Shown: in pieces, positions 46,899 through 58,440 of the stretch
Numbering within the stretch: the stretch's first letter is position 1
Layout: the number at the start of each line of letters is the position of its first letter
NCBI RefSeq assembly: GCF_000242255.2
Contig: NC_017033.1
Span: forward strand, 1,550,001-1,614,000
From: Frateuria aurantia DSM 6220
Lineage (GTDB): Bacteria; Pseudomonadota; Gammaproteobacteria; Xanthomonadales; Rhodanobacteraceae
DNA: 64,000 bases
Direction: 5' to 3'
The notes under the pieces: model-generated
Database searches by the model: none
Told to the model about the DNA's origin: nothing
The model's input: only the letters and a program-made list of their open reading frames with translations
Position numbers and translations under genes: made by a program

Positions 46899-48707
46899 AT
46901 GGCCACACTTGAAAATGATTTCTTGCCGTTCGCCACCGGATCTGGCGCCAATGTCGACGACCAGGCGACTTATGCCGATGCAGCCACGACCGGGACGGGG
47001 TTTGTGTCTGGTATCGCAAAGTCCGCGTCTGTGAACAAGGTTCTACGTCAGGCCTCGACGATGGCTGCCGTGATTGCCGCCCTGATCGTGGATAAGGCCG
47101 CGGTAGCGGTTACCGATGATGGGAGCGTGAGTACCATTGAGGCGAACCTGGTCACGGCCATTCAGGCTGTCGCGCAGGCGCTGGACTATCCAATCAGCCA
47201 GGTGACGGGTCTGCAGGCTGCGCTGAATGCGAAACTGGATGCAACGGCAAATGCCGTGTCTGCGAGCAAGCTGGCCAACACCTTCAATCTCGCCCTGACG
47301 GGCACGGTGACTGGCGCAATCAACATTGATGGATCGCAGAACGTCTCGCTGTCGACATCCATTGCCGATGCAGCCCTCTCCGAAAGCATGGTGAACGGCC
47401 TGCCGGCAGCGCTGTCCACCATTACCAACACGCTTGCGTCGGCCAGTGATGGGACGAATCAGCGTGTAGCCCTGGTTGGCATCAACATCGCCTCTGACGC
47501 ACCCTTCATGACGAGTGCGCAGAATGTCGCCTATGACCTGATCAAGTCGGCGCCAGGAAGCGGATATTTGCATGCCCGCAACCTGACCCTGGATGCCAGC
47601 GGCAACCTGATCGCTGTGGATAGCGCAGGCAATACGCGAGGTTACGGTACGAGCGCATGGGTTACCACGCAGATCAGCGCAGAGACCGCGCGCGCCGAGG
47701 CCGCCGAGTCCACGCTGACCACCAATCTTGCCGCAGAGGTGACGCGAGCCAAGGGAGTGGAGGCCACGATCACCAATACCATCGCCTCGGCTGATGACGG
47801 AACGAACTTGCGCATCGCGCTGGTCGGCATCACCAAAGCGACTGGCGTTCCGTTCATGGCCAGTGCGCAGGGGGTGACGTACAGCCTGATCAAGTCGGCA
47901 CCGGGGACCGGGTTTCTTTCGGCCCAGAATGTGACGCTGGATAGTTCCGGCAATCTGATCATCGTCGATAGTGCTGGGAACACTCGCAATTATGGCACCA
48001 TCAGCTGGGTTAACACTCAGGTTGCGGCTGAAGCAGCCCGAGCCAAGGCGGTCGAGTCAACCCTGACTTCGAACTTGGCGACAGAGACCGCGCGCGCCGA
48101 GGCCGCCGAGTCCACGCTGACCACCAATCTTGCCGCAGAGGTGACGCGAGCCAAGGGAGTGGAGGCCACGATCACCAATACCATCGCCTCGGCTGATGAC
48201 GGAACGAACTTGCGCATCGCGCTGGTCGGCATCACCAAAGCGACTGGCGTTCCGTTCATGGCCAGTGCGCAGGGGGTGACGTACAGCCTGATCAAGTCGG
48301 CACCGGGGACCGGGTTTCTTTCGGCCCAGAATGTGACGCTGGATAGTTCCGGCAATCTGATCATCGTCGATAGTGCTGGGAACACTCGCAATTATGGGAC
48401 TAGCTCCTACGGGACCATCTCCGGTGGCTACTACATCCGCATCGGAAACATCCTGATCCAGGCGTTCTCTGCAGGGGTCCTGAATGCCGGTGACTCAATT
48501 GCATTCCCTGTAGCTTTCTCTGCCGCGCCAGTGGTGTCCACGACCGTCGACAACAACCGGGACGGCGCCAATCGTCCGGTCGCCATCAATCCGACGGTCG
48601 GGACAGTGACCGCGTCGGGTTTCAAGATCAACATCGCCGCCATCTCGGGGGCGAACCAGCCGGCCGGCACCGGCCAGGTGTGGGTATTTGCCATGGGTCC
48701 TGCATAA
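46899..48707 (+). CDS. Tail fibre protein with internal duplication
   Basis: 602 aa from the ATG at 46899. N-terminal attachment part (MATLENDFLPFATGSGANVD), then Ala/Thr/Ser-rich trimer-like repeats (SETARAEAAESTLTTNLAAE). A 134-residue unit occurs in two tandem copies; 105 residues of it are encoded by identical DNA (47680-47995 and 48082-48397), and a diverged third copy precedes them. The C-terminus (YYIRIGNILIQAFSAG, FSAAPVVSTTVDNN) is a typical receptor-binding tip domain. It determines host adsorption. Confidence 0.88.
   Translation: MATLENDFLPFATGSGANVDDQATYADAATTGTGFVSGIAKSASVNKVLRQASTMAAVIAALIVDKAAVAVTDDGSVSTIEANLVTAIQAVAQALDYPISQVTGLQAALNAKLDATANAVSASKLANTFNLALTGTVTGAINIDGSQNVSLSTSIADAALSESMVNGLPAALSTITNTLASASDGTNQRVALVGINIASDAPFMTSAQNVAYDLIKSAPGSGYLHARNLTLDASGNLIAVDSAGNTRGYGTSAWVTTQISAETARAEAAESTLTTNLAAEVTRAKGVEATITNTIASADDGTNLRIALVGITKATGVPFMASAQGVTYSLIKSAPGTGFLSAQNVTLDSSGNLIIVDSAGNTRNYGTISWVNTQVAAEAARAKAVESTLTSNLATETARAEAAESTLTTNLAAEVTRAKGVEATITNTIASADDGTNLRIALVGITKATGVPFMASAQGVTYSLIKSAPGTGFLSAQNVTLDSSGNLIIVDSAGNTRNYGTSSYGTISGGYYIRIGNILIQAFSAGVLNAGDSIAFPVAFSAAPVVSTTVDNNRDGANRPVAINPTVGTVTASGFKINIAAISGANQPAGTGQVWVFAMGPA
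47680..47995 (+). repeat. 316-bp direct repeat, copy 1 (tail fibre)
   Basis: Identical by eye to 48082-48397 (offset 402 bp, 134 codons). Starts at CAGAGACCGCGCGCGCC and ends at CACTCGCAATTATGG. Confidence 0.92.
48082..48397 (+). repeat. 316-bp direct repeat, copy 2 (tail fibre)
   Basis: Identical copy of 47680-47995 in the same frame. Perfect identity implies recent duplication or gene conversion, and the copies are substrates for in-frame deletion. Confidence 0.92.
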
Positions 48708-49193
48708 ATGACTGACAACACCGAAGAGACGGCACCGGTGGCCACCGCAGCTGCCGTGGACATGGCGACCGATGCGACATCGAATGTCGAGACGCAATGG
48801 CCTGCCCGCTACTACGCCAGCTATGACACGTCCGCCACCGGTCCCACCGAGGTCACCGGCTGGTATGACGTGTGGGGCATGTCCAGCACGGCGAATGTGC
48901 CTGCTGCGGCCGAGATGCTTGCGCTTACGGCCGAGCAATGGGCTGCTCGGCTTCCGTATGGGCAGGGCGTGCATGAGGGGACCATTGTGGCCTACACGCC
49001 TCCCAGCACCGTCACCCTGGCAGATCAGGCTGCCACAGCATACTCGGCGGCCGTCGCGACGGTGCAGAGTGAGTATGGCGTCCTCAATGAGCCGACGCCG
49101 GATGACTGGGTGACCTACCTGAAGGCGCTGAAAGCGATCCGGGATGGAGTCGACACCACCAGCACGGCACTGCCGGCCGCGCCGGCGGCATGA
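48708..49193 (+). CDS. Tail fibre assembly-like protein (161 aa)
   Basis: 161 aa, starting at the base after the tail fibre stop. ARYYASYDTSATGPTEVTGW, YDVWGMSSTANVPAAAEMLA, LTAEQWAARLPYGQGVHEGT; C-terminal YGVLNEPTPDDWVTYLKALK. The YASYD...TGWYDVW and LT.EQW motifs match small proteins that follow tail fibres and serve as assembly chaperones. Ends at a strong terminator. Confidence 0.72.
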   Translation: MTDNTEETAPVATAAAVDMATDATSNVETQWPARYYASYDTSATGPTEVTGWYDVWGMSSTANVPAAAEMLALTAEQWAARLPYGQGVHEGTIVAYTPPSTVTLADQAATAYSAAVATVQSEYGVLNEPTPDDWVTYLKALKAIRDGVDTTSTALPAAPAA

Positions 49194-49195
49194 CG

Positions 49196-49230
49196 AAAAG
49201 CCCCATCCCTCGCGGGGTGGGGTCTTTTTT
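49196..49230 (+). terminator. Intrinsic terminator of the late operon
   Basis: CCCCATCCC-TCGC-GGGGTGGGG hairpin (one T-G pair) followed by TCTTTTTT. It overlaps the end of the last tail gene by none. Confidence 0.88.
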
Positions 49231-49312
49231 GTGCCTGAAGCTCGACCATGAAAAATCAATGACTTGCCAATTATCCGCCGTAGTAGACAATCCATCGCTA
49301 CGAGGTCAGATC

Positions 49313-49489
49313 ATGAGCAGCATTGCATCCATCATCCGAGAGCTTCGCATTGCGCGAAAAGAGCTGCGGCCAGCCGACTTTGTTTTTGGAGTGTTGATTC
49401 CAACGATGGTCTTGGCGCTAATCAGGAAGGGGTCAGTCCTTTACCATCTGATCACGATAGCGGGACAGGTGGCGGCCGTCGCAGCCTGA
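49313..49489 (+). CDS. Small membrane protein near the right end (58 aa)
   Basis: 58 aa from the ATG at 49313 (GAGGT upstream). MSSIASIIRELRIARKELRP then hydrophobic DFVFGVLIPTMVLALIRKGS, VLYHLITIAGQVAAVAA. Two short membrane segments. It follows the late terminator and faces the integrase; possibly a conversion or exclusion gene. Family unknown. Confidence 0.5.
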   Translation: MSSIASIIRELRIARKELRPADFVFGVLIPTMVLALIRKGSVLYHLITIAGQVAAVAA

Positions 49490-49509
49490 TCTTGATGGCC
49501 ATGGATGGC

Positions 49510-50481
49510 CTAGTCCAGCTTCGATGCCATATCCGATGCCGACTCCCGGTAGTAGATCATCAGCGACTGCAGGTCTCGATGACCGATGGCCCGAGCAAGC
49601 TGGAGTACATCCAGCTTTTTGCTGAGTCGCCAGATAGCTTCGGCCCGGCTGTCATGGAAGTGTAGGTCTTGAATGGTCGTTTTGTTCCGCACCTTGCGCC
49701 AGAGAGCATCCCGATTCGCATCCGATAGTTGGAAGCATGGGGCATCATCGCGGGGTAGGGCCTCCAGAATCTCAATGGCTCGAGACGATAAGGGAACGTC
49801 GCGGGCATCACCATTTTTCGTTTTGGGAAGATGGGCGTAACGCTCACTGATGTGAACATGGTCCCATGTAAGGGCGGTGATCTCGCCGGAGCGCATCGCG
49901 GTCTCAATCGCAAAAAGGAATGCAAGCCCGATCCGATTTGTTGATGTCCTGCAGGCGAGTCCCGCATCCAGGCCAAAGGCCAGACTTATCTCTTCCACCT
50001 CTGCCTGGGTGATGCGCCTCTTTCGGCTATCTGGCTGATCGGGGAGCTGCATACCCTTGATGGGGTCATGGTTCATGTAGAACCACTCTTCTCGGCAGTA
50101 GCGAAACATCGCCCGGAGCATGTTCAGCTCGCGAAGCATGGTCGCCGGCGTGACGCTCTGAAGGCGCTCATCGCGCCATGCAATGATGTCTGATCGATCG
50201 AGGTCTTGCATGCGCACCTTGGCGATGCTTTTGGACTTGAGTGATCGGCATTTCATCACCTCCCATCGCCCTGCGCCTCGCGTGGGGGCAACTTCTCGCT
50301 CGTAGCGCTCAAGCGCATCAGAAACGAGGCGGGGGATGGTTGCTCGGCCAGATGAAACGGCCTCCTGTTCAATGGCCCATGCCGATGCCTGGGCCTTGGT
50401 AACGAAGACCTTACTCTTGCGCTGACCCTTGATCAGAACCTGCGCTCGCCAGCGCTTTCCATGCTTGAAGATGCTTGCCAT
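49510..50481 (-). CDS. int: Tyrosine-recombinase integrase
   Basis: 323 aa from the ATG at 50479-50481 (MASIFKHGKRWRAQVLIKGQ); upstream frame to 50541 belongs to the attP arm. Arm-binding N-domain, core-binding helices (about 50-130), and catalytic domain with R197 (ETAMRSGEI), K222 (PKTKNGDAR), H276-x-x-R279 (HFHDSRAEA), H301 (IGHRD) and Tyr310/311 (LMIYYRES). It catalyses integration at the tRNA-Arg 3' end, 168 bp away. In the circular phage it lies downstream of the excisionase-like gene across attP. Confidence 0.94.
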   Translation of the reverse strand: MASIFKHGKRWRAQVLIKGQRKSKVFVTKAQASAWAIEQEAVSSGRATIPRLVSDALERYEREVAPTRGAGRWEVMKCRSLKSKSIAKVRMQDLDRSDIIAWRDERLQSVTPATMLRELNMLRAMFRYCREEWFYMNHDPIKGMQLPDQPDSRKRRITQAEVEEISLAFGLDAGLACRTSTNRIGLAFLFAIETAMRSGEITALTWDHVHISERYAHLPKTKNGDARDVPLSSRAIEILEALPRDDAPCFQLSDANRDALWRKVRNKTTIQDLHFHDSRAEAIWRLSKKLDVLQLARAIGHRDLQSLMIYYRESASDMASKLD

Positions 50482-50647
50482 GCCGCCGGCCAAATTGCAC
50501 ACGAGATGTGCATTTTGTGTGCAATGCCCCCCAACTTTCAACTACGTTCAAGCACTTACGCGTATGTGACTGTGGTTTGGTGGTGGCCAATAAGATGTTG
50601 TTTTTCAACGCAATTGCTGCGTTTTTCGGCCTTCACGTATGTGCCCG
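50482..50647. promoter_or_regulatory. Right attachment arm with inverted repeat and TGTGCA motifs
   Basis: Contains ATTGCACAC...GTGTGCAAT (50494-50525 region) and further TGTGCA/ATGTGC copies up to the core, mirroring 6687-6850. Probable integrase arm sites and integrase promoter. No gene otherwise. Confidence 0.5.
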
Positions 50648-50669
50648 GTGGCCCCCCCGGCAGGACTCG
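50648..50669. repeat. attR: right attachment site within tRNA-Arg
   Basis: Core CCCCCCGGCAGGACTCG (50653-50669) is identical to attL and corresponds to the 3' acceptor strand and part of the T arm of the tRNA, so integration regenerates a complete tRNA. Confidence 0.9.
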
Positions 50670-50723
50670 AACCTGCAGCTCAGACTTAGGAGGTCCGCGC
50701 TTTATCCCTTAAGCGACGGGGGG
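50649..50723 (-). tRNA. tRNA-Arg (anticodon CCT)
   Basis: 75 nt including encoded CCA. Acceptor CCCCCCG/CGGGGGG, D arm GCTT..AAGC, anticodon stem CGGAC/GTCTG with loop CTCCTAA (anticodon CCT), T arm GCAGG-TTCGAGT-CCTGC, discriminator G73. The 3' end points into the prophage, which supplied the last bases including the discriminator. It decodes AGG. Confidence 0.93.
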
Positions 50724-54032
<3,309 letters not shown>

Positions 54033-54036
<4 letters not shown>

Positions 54037-54227
54037 AAATCGAAGTGAATGGTCAGGCCCATGATTGGGCGGCTGATCTGGCCAGCCTGCTGGAACAGAT
54101 GGGCTTGTCCGATGCCCATGTCGCTACCGCGCTCAATGGTGAATTCGTGCCGGCGCAGCGTCGGGAGACCACGGCGTTGAAGGCCGGTGACCAGGTGGAA
54201 GTCCTGGCGCCGATGCAGGGGGGCTGA
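54033..54227 (+). CDS. thiS: Sulfur carrier protein ThiS
   Basis: 64 aa. Ubiquitin-like fold, [20 protein letters not shown] ... [10 protein letters not shown], ending in the Gly-Gly that is adenylated by ThiF and thiocarboxylated. It donates sulfur to the thiazole synthase encoded next. Overlaps thiO by four bases. Confidence 0.95.
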
Positions 54228-54231
54228 AGGC

Positions 54232-55011
54232 ATGGACGAGCTTACCCTTTACGGACGTCCGTTCGGGTCAAGACTGCTGCTTGGCACGGCTGGCTACCCA
54301 TCCCCGTCGATATTGCAGAACGCGGTGCGTCGCTCCGGTGCCGGCATTGTTACGGTCTCGCTGCGTCGAGAGTCGGCCACGGCGCGGGGCGGTCAGGCTT
54401 TCGCTGCCTTGCTTGGCGAGCTGGACGTGGTCTTGCTGCCCAATACCGCAGGTTGCCATTCGGTGAAGGAAGCAGTCACCACCGCGCATCTGTCCCGCGA
54501 ATTGTTCGGTACGCCATGGATCAAGCTGGAAGTGATCGGTGACAGCAACAGCCTGTGCCCGGAGGTATTCGGACTGGTCGAGGCGGCACGGATCCTGATG
54601 GCCGAGGGCTTTCAGGTCTTTCCCTATACCACGGCTGATCTGGGGGTCGCCGACCGGCTGCTGGAGGCGGGTTGTCAGGTCCTGATGCCTTGGGCCGCGC
54701 CCATCGGCAGTGCCCGCGGACTGGCCGACCCGTATGCTCTGCGCGCTTTGCGCGGGCATGCGCCGGGTGTGCCGCTGATTGTCGACGCGGGCCTGGGCCT
54801 GCCCTCGCATGCGGCCGCGGCGATGGAGCTGGGCTGTGACGCGGTGTTGTTGAATACCGCGGTGGCCCAGGCCGGCGACCCCGAGGCCATGGCCGAAGGC
54901 TTTGCGCTGGCGGTCCGGTCGGGCCGGCTGGCCCGTCTGGCCCAGCCGGTACCTAGGCGGGATATGGCGGTGCCATCGACCCCGAGCTGGGGCCAGGCGC
55001 AACTGGCATGA
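54232..55011 (+). CDS. thiG: Thiazole synthase ThiG
   Basis: 259 aa from the ATG at 54232. TIM barrel with the Schiff-base Lys98 in [40 protein letters not shown] and phosphate-binding [37 protein letters not shown]. It condenses deoxyxylulose phosphate, dehydroglycine and ThiS-COSH into thiazole phosphate. Located between thiS and thiE in a compact operon. Confidence 0.96.
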   Translation: MDELTLYGRPFGSRLLLGTAGYPSPSILQNAVRRSGAGIVTVSLRRESATARGGQAFAALLGELDVVLLPNTAGCHSVKEAVTTAHLSRELFGTPWIKLEVIGDSNSLCPEVFGLVEAARILMAEGFQVFPYTTADLGVADRLLEAGCQVLMPWAAPIGSARGLADPYALRALRGHAPGVPLIVDAGLGLPSHAAAAMELGCDAVLLNTAVAQAGDPEAMAEGFALAVRSGRLARLAQPVPRRDMAVPSTPSWGQAQLA

Positions 55012-55622
55012 TCGTGCTGCCGCGCTTCTATCCTCTGACCGATTCTGCCGCAGGAGTGGAGCGACTGGCCGCCGCCGGGGCACGTCTGATCCAGTTGCGG
55101 ATCAAATCGGCCTCTCATGCCACGTTGCGTCAGGAGGTGCTGGCATCGCAAGCCAGCTGCCGCCGGCATGGAGCCGGTCTGGTATTGAACGACTACTGGG
55201 CTCTGGCGATCGAGCTGGGGGTGGAGTGGGTGCACCTGGGGCAGGAGGATCTGGATCAGGCCGACTGGTCGGCCTGTCGTCGCTGCGGATTGAAGCTGGG
55301 TCTCAGCACGCATGACGATGCCGAACTGGAGCGGGCCCTGGCTCATGCGCCTGACTATCTGGCCCTGGGGCCGGTCTGGCCCAGTCGACTGAAGCCCATG
55401 CATTGGGCCGCCCAGGGCGTGGAGCGGATCGCCGAATGGAAGCGGCGTGTCGGCGAACGACCGCTGGTCGCCATCGGGGGCATTACCTTGGAACGCGCGC
55501 CGATCTGTCTGGCGGCAGGAGCCGATGTCTTGGCCGTCTCGACGGATATTTCCGCCGCGTCTGATCCGGCGGCACGGACCCGCGACTGGGTTCGGCTGGT
55601 CCAGCGGGCTCCGGCCGCATGA
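55008..55622 (+). CDS. thiE: Thiamine-phosphate synthase ThiE
   Basis: 204 aa. TIM barrel: [83 protein letters not shown] and [20 protein letters not shown]. It couples HMP-PP and thiazole phosphate to give thiamine phosphate. The substrate loop [10 protein letters not shown] departs from the usual PTxTK but agrees with the Xanthomonadales/pseudomonad subtype. Overlaps thiG by four bases. Confidence 0.93.
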   Translation: MIVLPRFYPLTDSAAGVERLAAAGARLIQLRIKSASHATLRQEVLASQASCRRHGAGLVLNDYWALAIELGVEWVHLGQEDLDQADWSACRRCGLKLGLSTHDDAELERALAHAPDYLALGPVWPSRLKPMHWAAQGVERIAEWKRRVGERPLVAIGGITLERAPICLAAGADVLAVSTDISAASDPAARTRDWVRLVQRAPAA

Positions 55623-56524
55623 ACGATGCCGGCATCGGCCGGGATCACGGAACGATGGCGGCCGGCCGAAAGGTGGCCAATGTGCTGAGCATTGCCGGCA
55701 CCGATCCCAGCGGCGGGGCCGGTATCCAGGCGGACCTGAAGACCTTTGCCGCCTGCGGCGTGTACGGCATGGCGGTGACCACGGCCATCGTGGCCCAGAA
55801 CACCTGCGGCGTGCGGCGTGTGCAGGTGCTGGCGGCGGACCTGGTCAGTGACCAGCTGCAGGCCGTGCTGGATGACGTGCAAGTGGATGCTCTCAAGATC
55901 GGGATGCTGGGCCATGCGGCGGTGATCCGGCGGGTGGCGCGGATACTGCGCCGCCAACCGGTCCCGGTGGTGGTGCTGGATCCGGTGTTGTGTTCCAGCA
56001 GCGGCCGAGCCCTGCTGGAACCGGAGGCGCTGAAGGTGCTGCAACAGGAGCTGTTGCCGCTGGTGACCGTGCTGACGCCCAATCTGGCCGAGGCCGAAGC
56101 CTTGCTGGGCCGAGGCATGGTCGCCGATGCCGCGGGCATGACGGCGGCGGCACGCGAGCTGCTGAAGTCGGGGCCGGACTGGGTCTGGCTGAAGGGGGGG
56201 CATCGCCCGGACGGTCGCTGTGCCGATGTGCTGGTGAATGCCAGGGGGGCCGGCTGGCTGGAGTCGCCACGGGTGACCGGGCGCTACGGCCATGGCACCG
56301 GCTGCACGCTGTCATCGGCTCTGGCGGCGGAGCTGACCCGGCATCCGGTGCCGGTGGCGGCCGAGCGGGCCAAGCGTTTTCTGTACCAGGCCCTGGTTCA
56401 TGCGTCATGGCTGGAGGTGGGACAGGGCTCCGGGCCGCTGCACCATGGTCCTGCAGGCCAGGCCGGGGGGCCGGCGTTCGCGCTGCAATGGCAGGACTGG
56501 CCGGATGCCCTCCCGGCGACGTAG
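55619..56524 (+). CDS. thiD: HMP/HMP-P kinase ThiD
   Basis: 301 aa from the ATG at 55619 (an ATG at 55655 would lose 12 residues). Ribokinase-like fold: VLSIAGTDPSGGAGIQADLK, TFAACGVYGMAVTTAIVAQN, VDALKIGMLGHAAV, VLTPNLAEAEALLG, VWLKGGH and the active-site anion hole with Cys in YGHGTGCTLSSALAAEL. It phosphorylates HMP to HMP-PP for ThiE. Last gene of the riboswitch-controlled thi operon. Confidence 0.95.
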   Translation: MNDAGIGRDHGTMAAGRKVANVLSIAGTDPSGGAGIQADLKTFAACGVYGMAVTTAIVAQNTCGVRRVQVLAADLVSDQLQAVLDDVQVDALKIGMLGHAAVIRRVARILRRQPVPVVVLDPVLCSSSGRALLEPEALKVLQQELLPLVTVLTPNLAEAEALLGRGMVADAAGMTAAARELLKSGPDWVWLKGGHRPDGRCADVLVNARGAGWLESPRVTGRYGHGTGCTLSSALAAELTRHPVPVAAERAKRFLYQALVHASWLEVGQGSGPLHHGPAGQAGGPAFALQWQDWPDALPAT

Positions 56525-56658
56525 GATCAAGCCTGGGCCTGCCGCTGCCGAGTTCCCCTGCAGCGTCCTGGCCGGGGAACCAACCGCCTGCATGCGGGTC
56601 GGTAGCTATACCATTTCGAGCCCGCTGCCAGGGCTTCATCAGTCACAAGTGAGGAAAT

Positions 56659-57282
56659 ATGCGCGCACGTCATCATCTCGCGATCTGGGCCGCGGCCGCC
56701 CTGTTGAGTTCGGCGGCTCAGGCCCAGACGGAAACGCAGGTGCCGGGCTCGGAACAACTGCATGGGCCGCTGGTCAACGGCGTCTGCCTGTTGTCGCGGC
56801 AGGCGGTGTTTGCCAACGCCAAGGTGGGGCAGGCGGCGACCGCACGGTTGCGACAGCTGGCCGGCGGCGCCGAGAGCCGTTTCGATACCGAGCGAGCCAA
56901 GCTGGGCGATGATGCCCGCGCCTTCCAGCAGCAGGCCAAGACCCTGCCGGAAGCCAGTCGGCAGGCGCAAGCCCAGGCTCTGGACCAGCGCGCCCGCGCA
57001 CTGGAAGCCGAGCGCCAGCGTGATGTCCGGCAGCTGGAGCTGACCCGGGTGCAGGCCATGGGCCGGATCGGCCGGGAAACCCAGCCGATTCTGGCTGATA
57101 TCTACAAGTCGCACGGTTGCGGCTTGCTGCTGGATCGCAATGCGGTGCTGGGCGGCAATCTGGGCAACGATCTGACGTCGGCGGTGGTGCAGGGGCTGGA
57201 TGCGAAGATCAGCACCATCAGCTTCAATCTGGCGCCGCTCCCGGCAGCGGCGGAAGCTCCCGCGGCACCTGGTCAGGGCTGA
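56659..57282 (+). CDS. OmpH/Skp-family periplasmic chaperone-like protein
   Basis: 207 aa. Signal peptide MRARHHLAIWAAAALLSSAA-QA; mature part begins VNGVCLLSRQAVFANAKVGQ and continues with long Ala/Gln/Arg-rich coiled coil (ERAKLGDDARAFQQQAKTLP, LDQRARALEAERQRDVRQLE) and a C-terminal DIYKSHGCGLLLDRNAVLGG. This is the Skp/OmpH layout, a periplasmic holdase for outer membrane proteins. It is not in the usual bamA-lpx locus, so it is likely a paralogue. Starts 134 bp after thiD. Confidence 0.82.
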   Translation: MRARHHLAIWAAAALLSSAAQAQTETQVPGSEQLHGPLVNGVCLLSRQAVFANAKVGQAATARLRQLAGGAESRFDTERAKLGDDARAFQQQAKTLPEASRQAQAQALDQRARALEAERQRDVRQLELTRVQAMGRIGRETQPILADIYKSHGCGLLLDRNAVLGGNLGNDLTSAVVQGLDAKISTISFNLAPLPAAAEAPAAPGQG

Positions 57283-57461
57283 TCCCCTGCTGCCGCAACG
57301 GCCGCGGTGCCGGAAACCCGTCAGCGCGGGCCTTGCAGGTGAATCCGTCGATGCGCCAGGCCGGCCGATGACGTATGCCGGTCTTGTGATTTTCTTCACA
57401 TAGGTGAAGGCCTAATCAGGTTACATTGCAGCCATCAACAGATCTCAAGGATGAGGATGCA

Positions 57462-57689
57462 ATGGTTGATGCCATCTATATCGTGCAGGGTTTCGGTCCC
57501 GGACCCGAGTCACTGCCGCTGACGGTGCCGGCGTACTTTGACAGTGCCCCGGCTGCCAGACGCCATGCCTGCTTGCTGGGTACCTTCTGCAGCGAGGTGA
57601 CGATGCGTCGCCATGGCGACGCATCCCGGTCGGCGGGGGTGCCGGACGACGCCCAAGAAAAAGCCCGAATGGGGGATTCGGGCTTTTGA
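57462..57689 (+). CDS. Possible small protein with hairpins (75 aa)
   Basis: 75 aa from the ATG at 57462: MVDAIYIVQGFGPGPESLPL, TVPAYFDSAPAARRHACLLG, TFCSEVTMRRHG... The coding stretch includes a 24-bp perfect palindrome (57602-57625) and its last codons are the terminator stem (57661-57687). Overlap with the terminator is unusual, so this may be a short transcript without a protein product. No family. The 57283-57461 stretch shows no other gene. Confidence 0.35.
   Translation: MVDAIYIVQGFGPGPESLPLTVPAYFDSAPAARRHACLLGTFCSEVTMRRHGDASRSAGVPDDAQEKARMGDSGF
57661..57688 (+). terminator. Intrinsic terminator
   Basis: Perfect 10-bp stem AAGCCCGAAT / ATTCGGGCTT with a 5-G loop, followed by TT and preceded by AAAA, thus usable in both directions. 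Confidence 0.8.
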
Positions 57690-57784
57690 TCCATCTTGGT
57701 CGATCCGGTATCAGGGGGGCTGATGCCAGGTCTTGGGACTGCTGCCTCTCGGCACTGGGCCGGACTTGGGGGTGTCCGACTTGT

Positions 57785-57803
57785 CTATATGATAATCATT
57801 CTC
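57785..57803. promoter_or_regulatory. Candidate Fur box
   Basis: CTATATGATAATCATTCTC matches 14 of 19 positions of the Fur consensus GATAATGATAATCATTATC, with the central ATGATAATCATT intact. It lies about 130 bp before the DUF3574 start. Iron control of the following genes is inference. Confidence 0.5.
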
Positions 57804-57934
57804 CTTTTCAAGTCAATGGCAAATTGATTGCAGATTGATGAAAGGCGCGGATCAAGGCAGGATTCGGGAGCTGGCATCCGGCTTGCGATGATGCCGGCGC
57901 AATCACTTTGACCTGAAAGTTGAGGAAACAGGGG

Positions 57935-58399
57935 ATGGCATATGACCACCGGTGGCGCACGATCTGGCTGATAGCCTTGGCATGGGGCTTGGCTTCGACA
58001 GCCCAAGTGGGTGCAGTGACGGTTCCGGCTGCACCGGCAAGCAGTGACGCGGCGCATCCGCAAGCGACCCGCAACTGGGTGGAGAGTCGTCTGTATTTCG
58101 GGCTGGGCCGGCTTGAAAGTTCAGGGCTGGCGGCACGCGAACGGCAATGGCAGGAATTTCTGGATCATGTGGTGACGCCGCGCTTTCCCGCCGGACTCAG
58201 CGTGCAGGATGTCTACGGACAGTGGCAGGGCCCGGAGCAGCCGCGACCAATCCGGCTTCGTTCCAAGGTATTGATCATCGATTATCCCGATACGCCGGCC
58301 AATCGAGGTCGCATCGAGCAGATACGCCTTCTCTGGAAGGCAAAAACAGGGGATCGCTCGGTTTTGCGTGTTACCGTTCCCGCTGACGTATCGTTTTGA
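57935..58399 (+). CDS. DUF3574 exported protein
   Basis: 154 aa from the ATG at 57935 (GAGGAAACAGGGG upstream). Signal peptide WRTIWLIALAWGLASTAQVG-A; mature part has NWVESRLYFGLGRLESSGLA, EFLDHVVTPRFPAGLSVQDV, YGQWQGPEQPRPIRLRSKVL, IIDYPDTPANRGRIEQIRLL, typical of DUF3574. The function of this family is unknown; members are small periplasmic or lipoproteins. A Fur-box-like sequence lies upstream and a permease gene follows 41 bp downstream. Confidence 0.82.
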   Translation: MAYDHRWRTIWLIALAWGLASTAQVGAVTVPAAPASSDAAHPQATRNWVESRLYFGLGRLESSGLAARERQWQEFLDHVVTPRFPAGLSVQDVYGQWQGPEQPRPIRLRSKVLIIDYPDTPANRGRIEQIRLLWKAKTGDRSVLRVTVPADVSF

Positions 58400-58440
58400 A
58401 TGACGGATGGCGACGGCTGTCGCCCCGTGCAGGAGTTTCC

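Larger units (their letters stand above)
6856..50669. mobile_element. Complete temperate myovirus-type prophage integrated in tRNA-Arg(CCU)
   Basis: The element is bounded by a 17-bp direct repeat (CCCCCCGGCAGGACTCG), the right copy lying inside the tRNA gene. It contains integrase, excisionase-like protein, repressor/Cro switch, replication and recombination modules, lysis cassette, packaging, head, contractile tail and fibre modules. All major structural genes are open and correctly ordered, so it may be inducible. Early genes are arranged as in lambda, whereas the structural genes (DUF1073 portal, DUF2184 capsid, DUF3383 sheath, DUF3277 tube) define a contractile-tailed phage; the genome is a mosaic. 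Terminators split the late region into several units. Confidence 0.93.
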
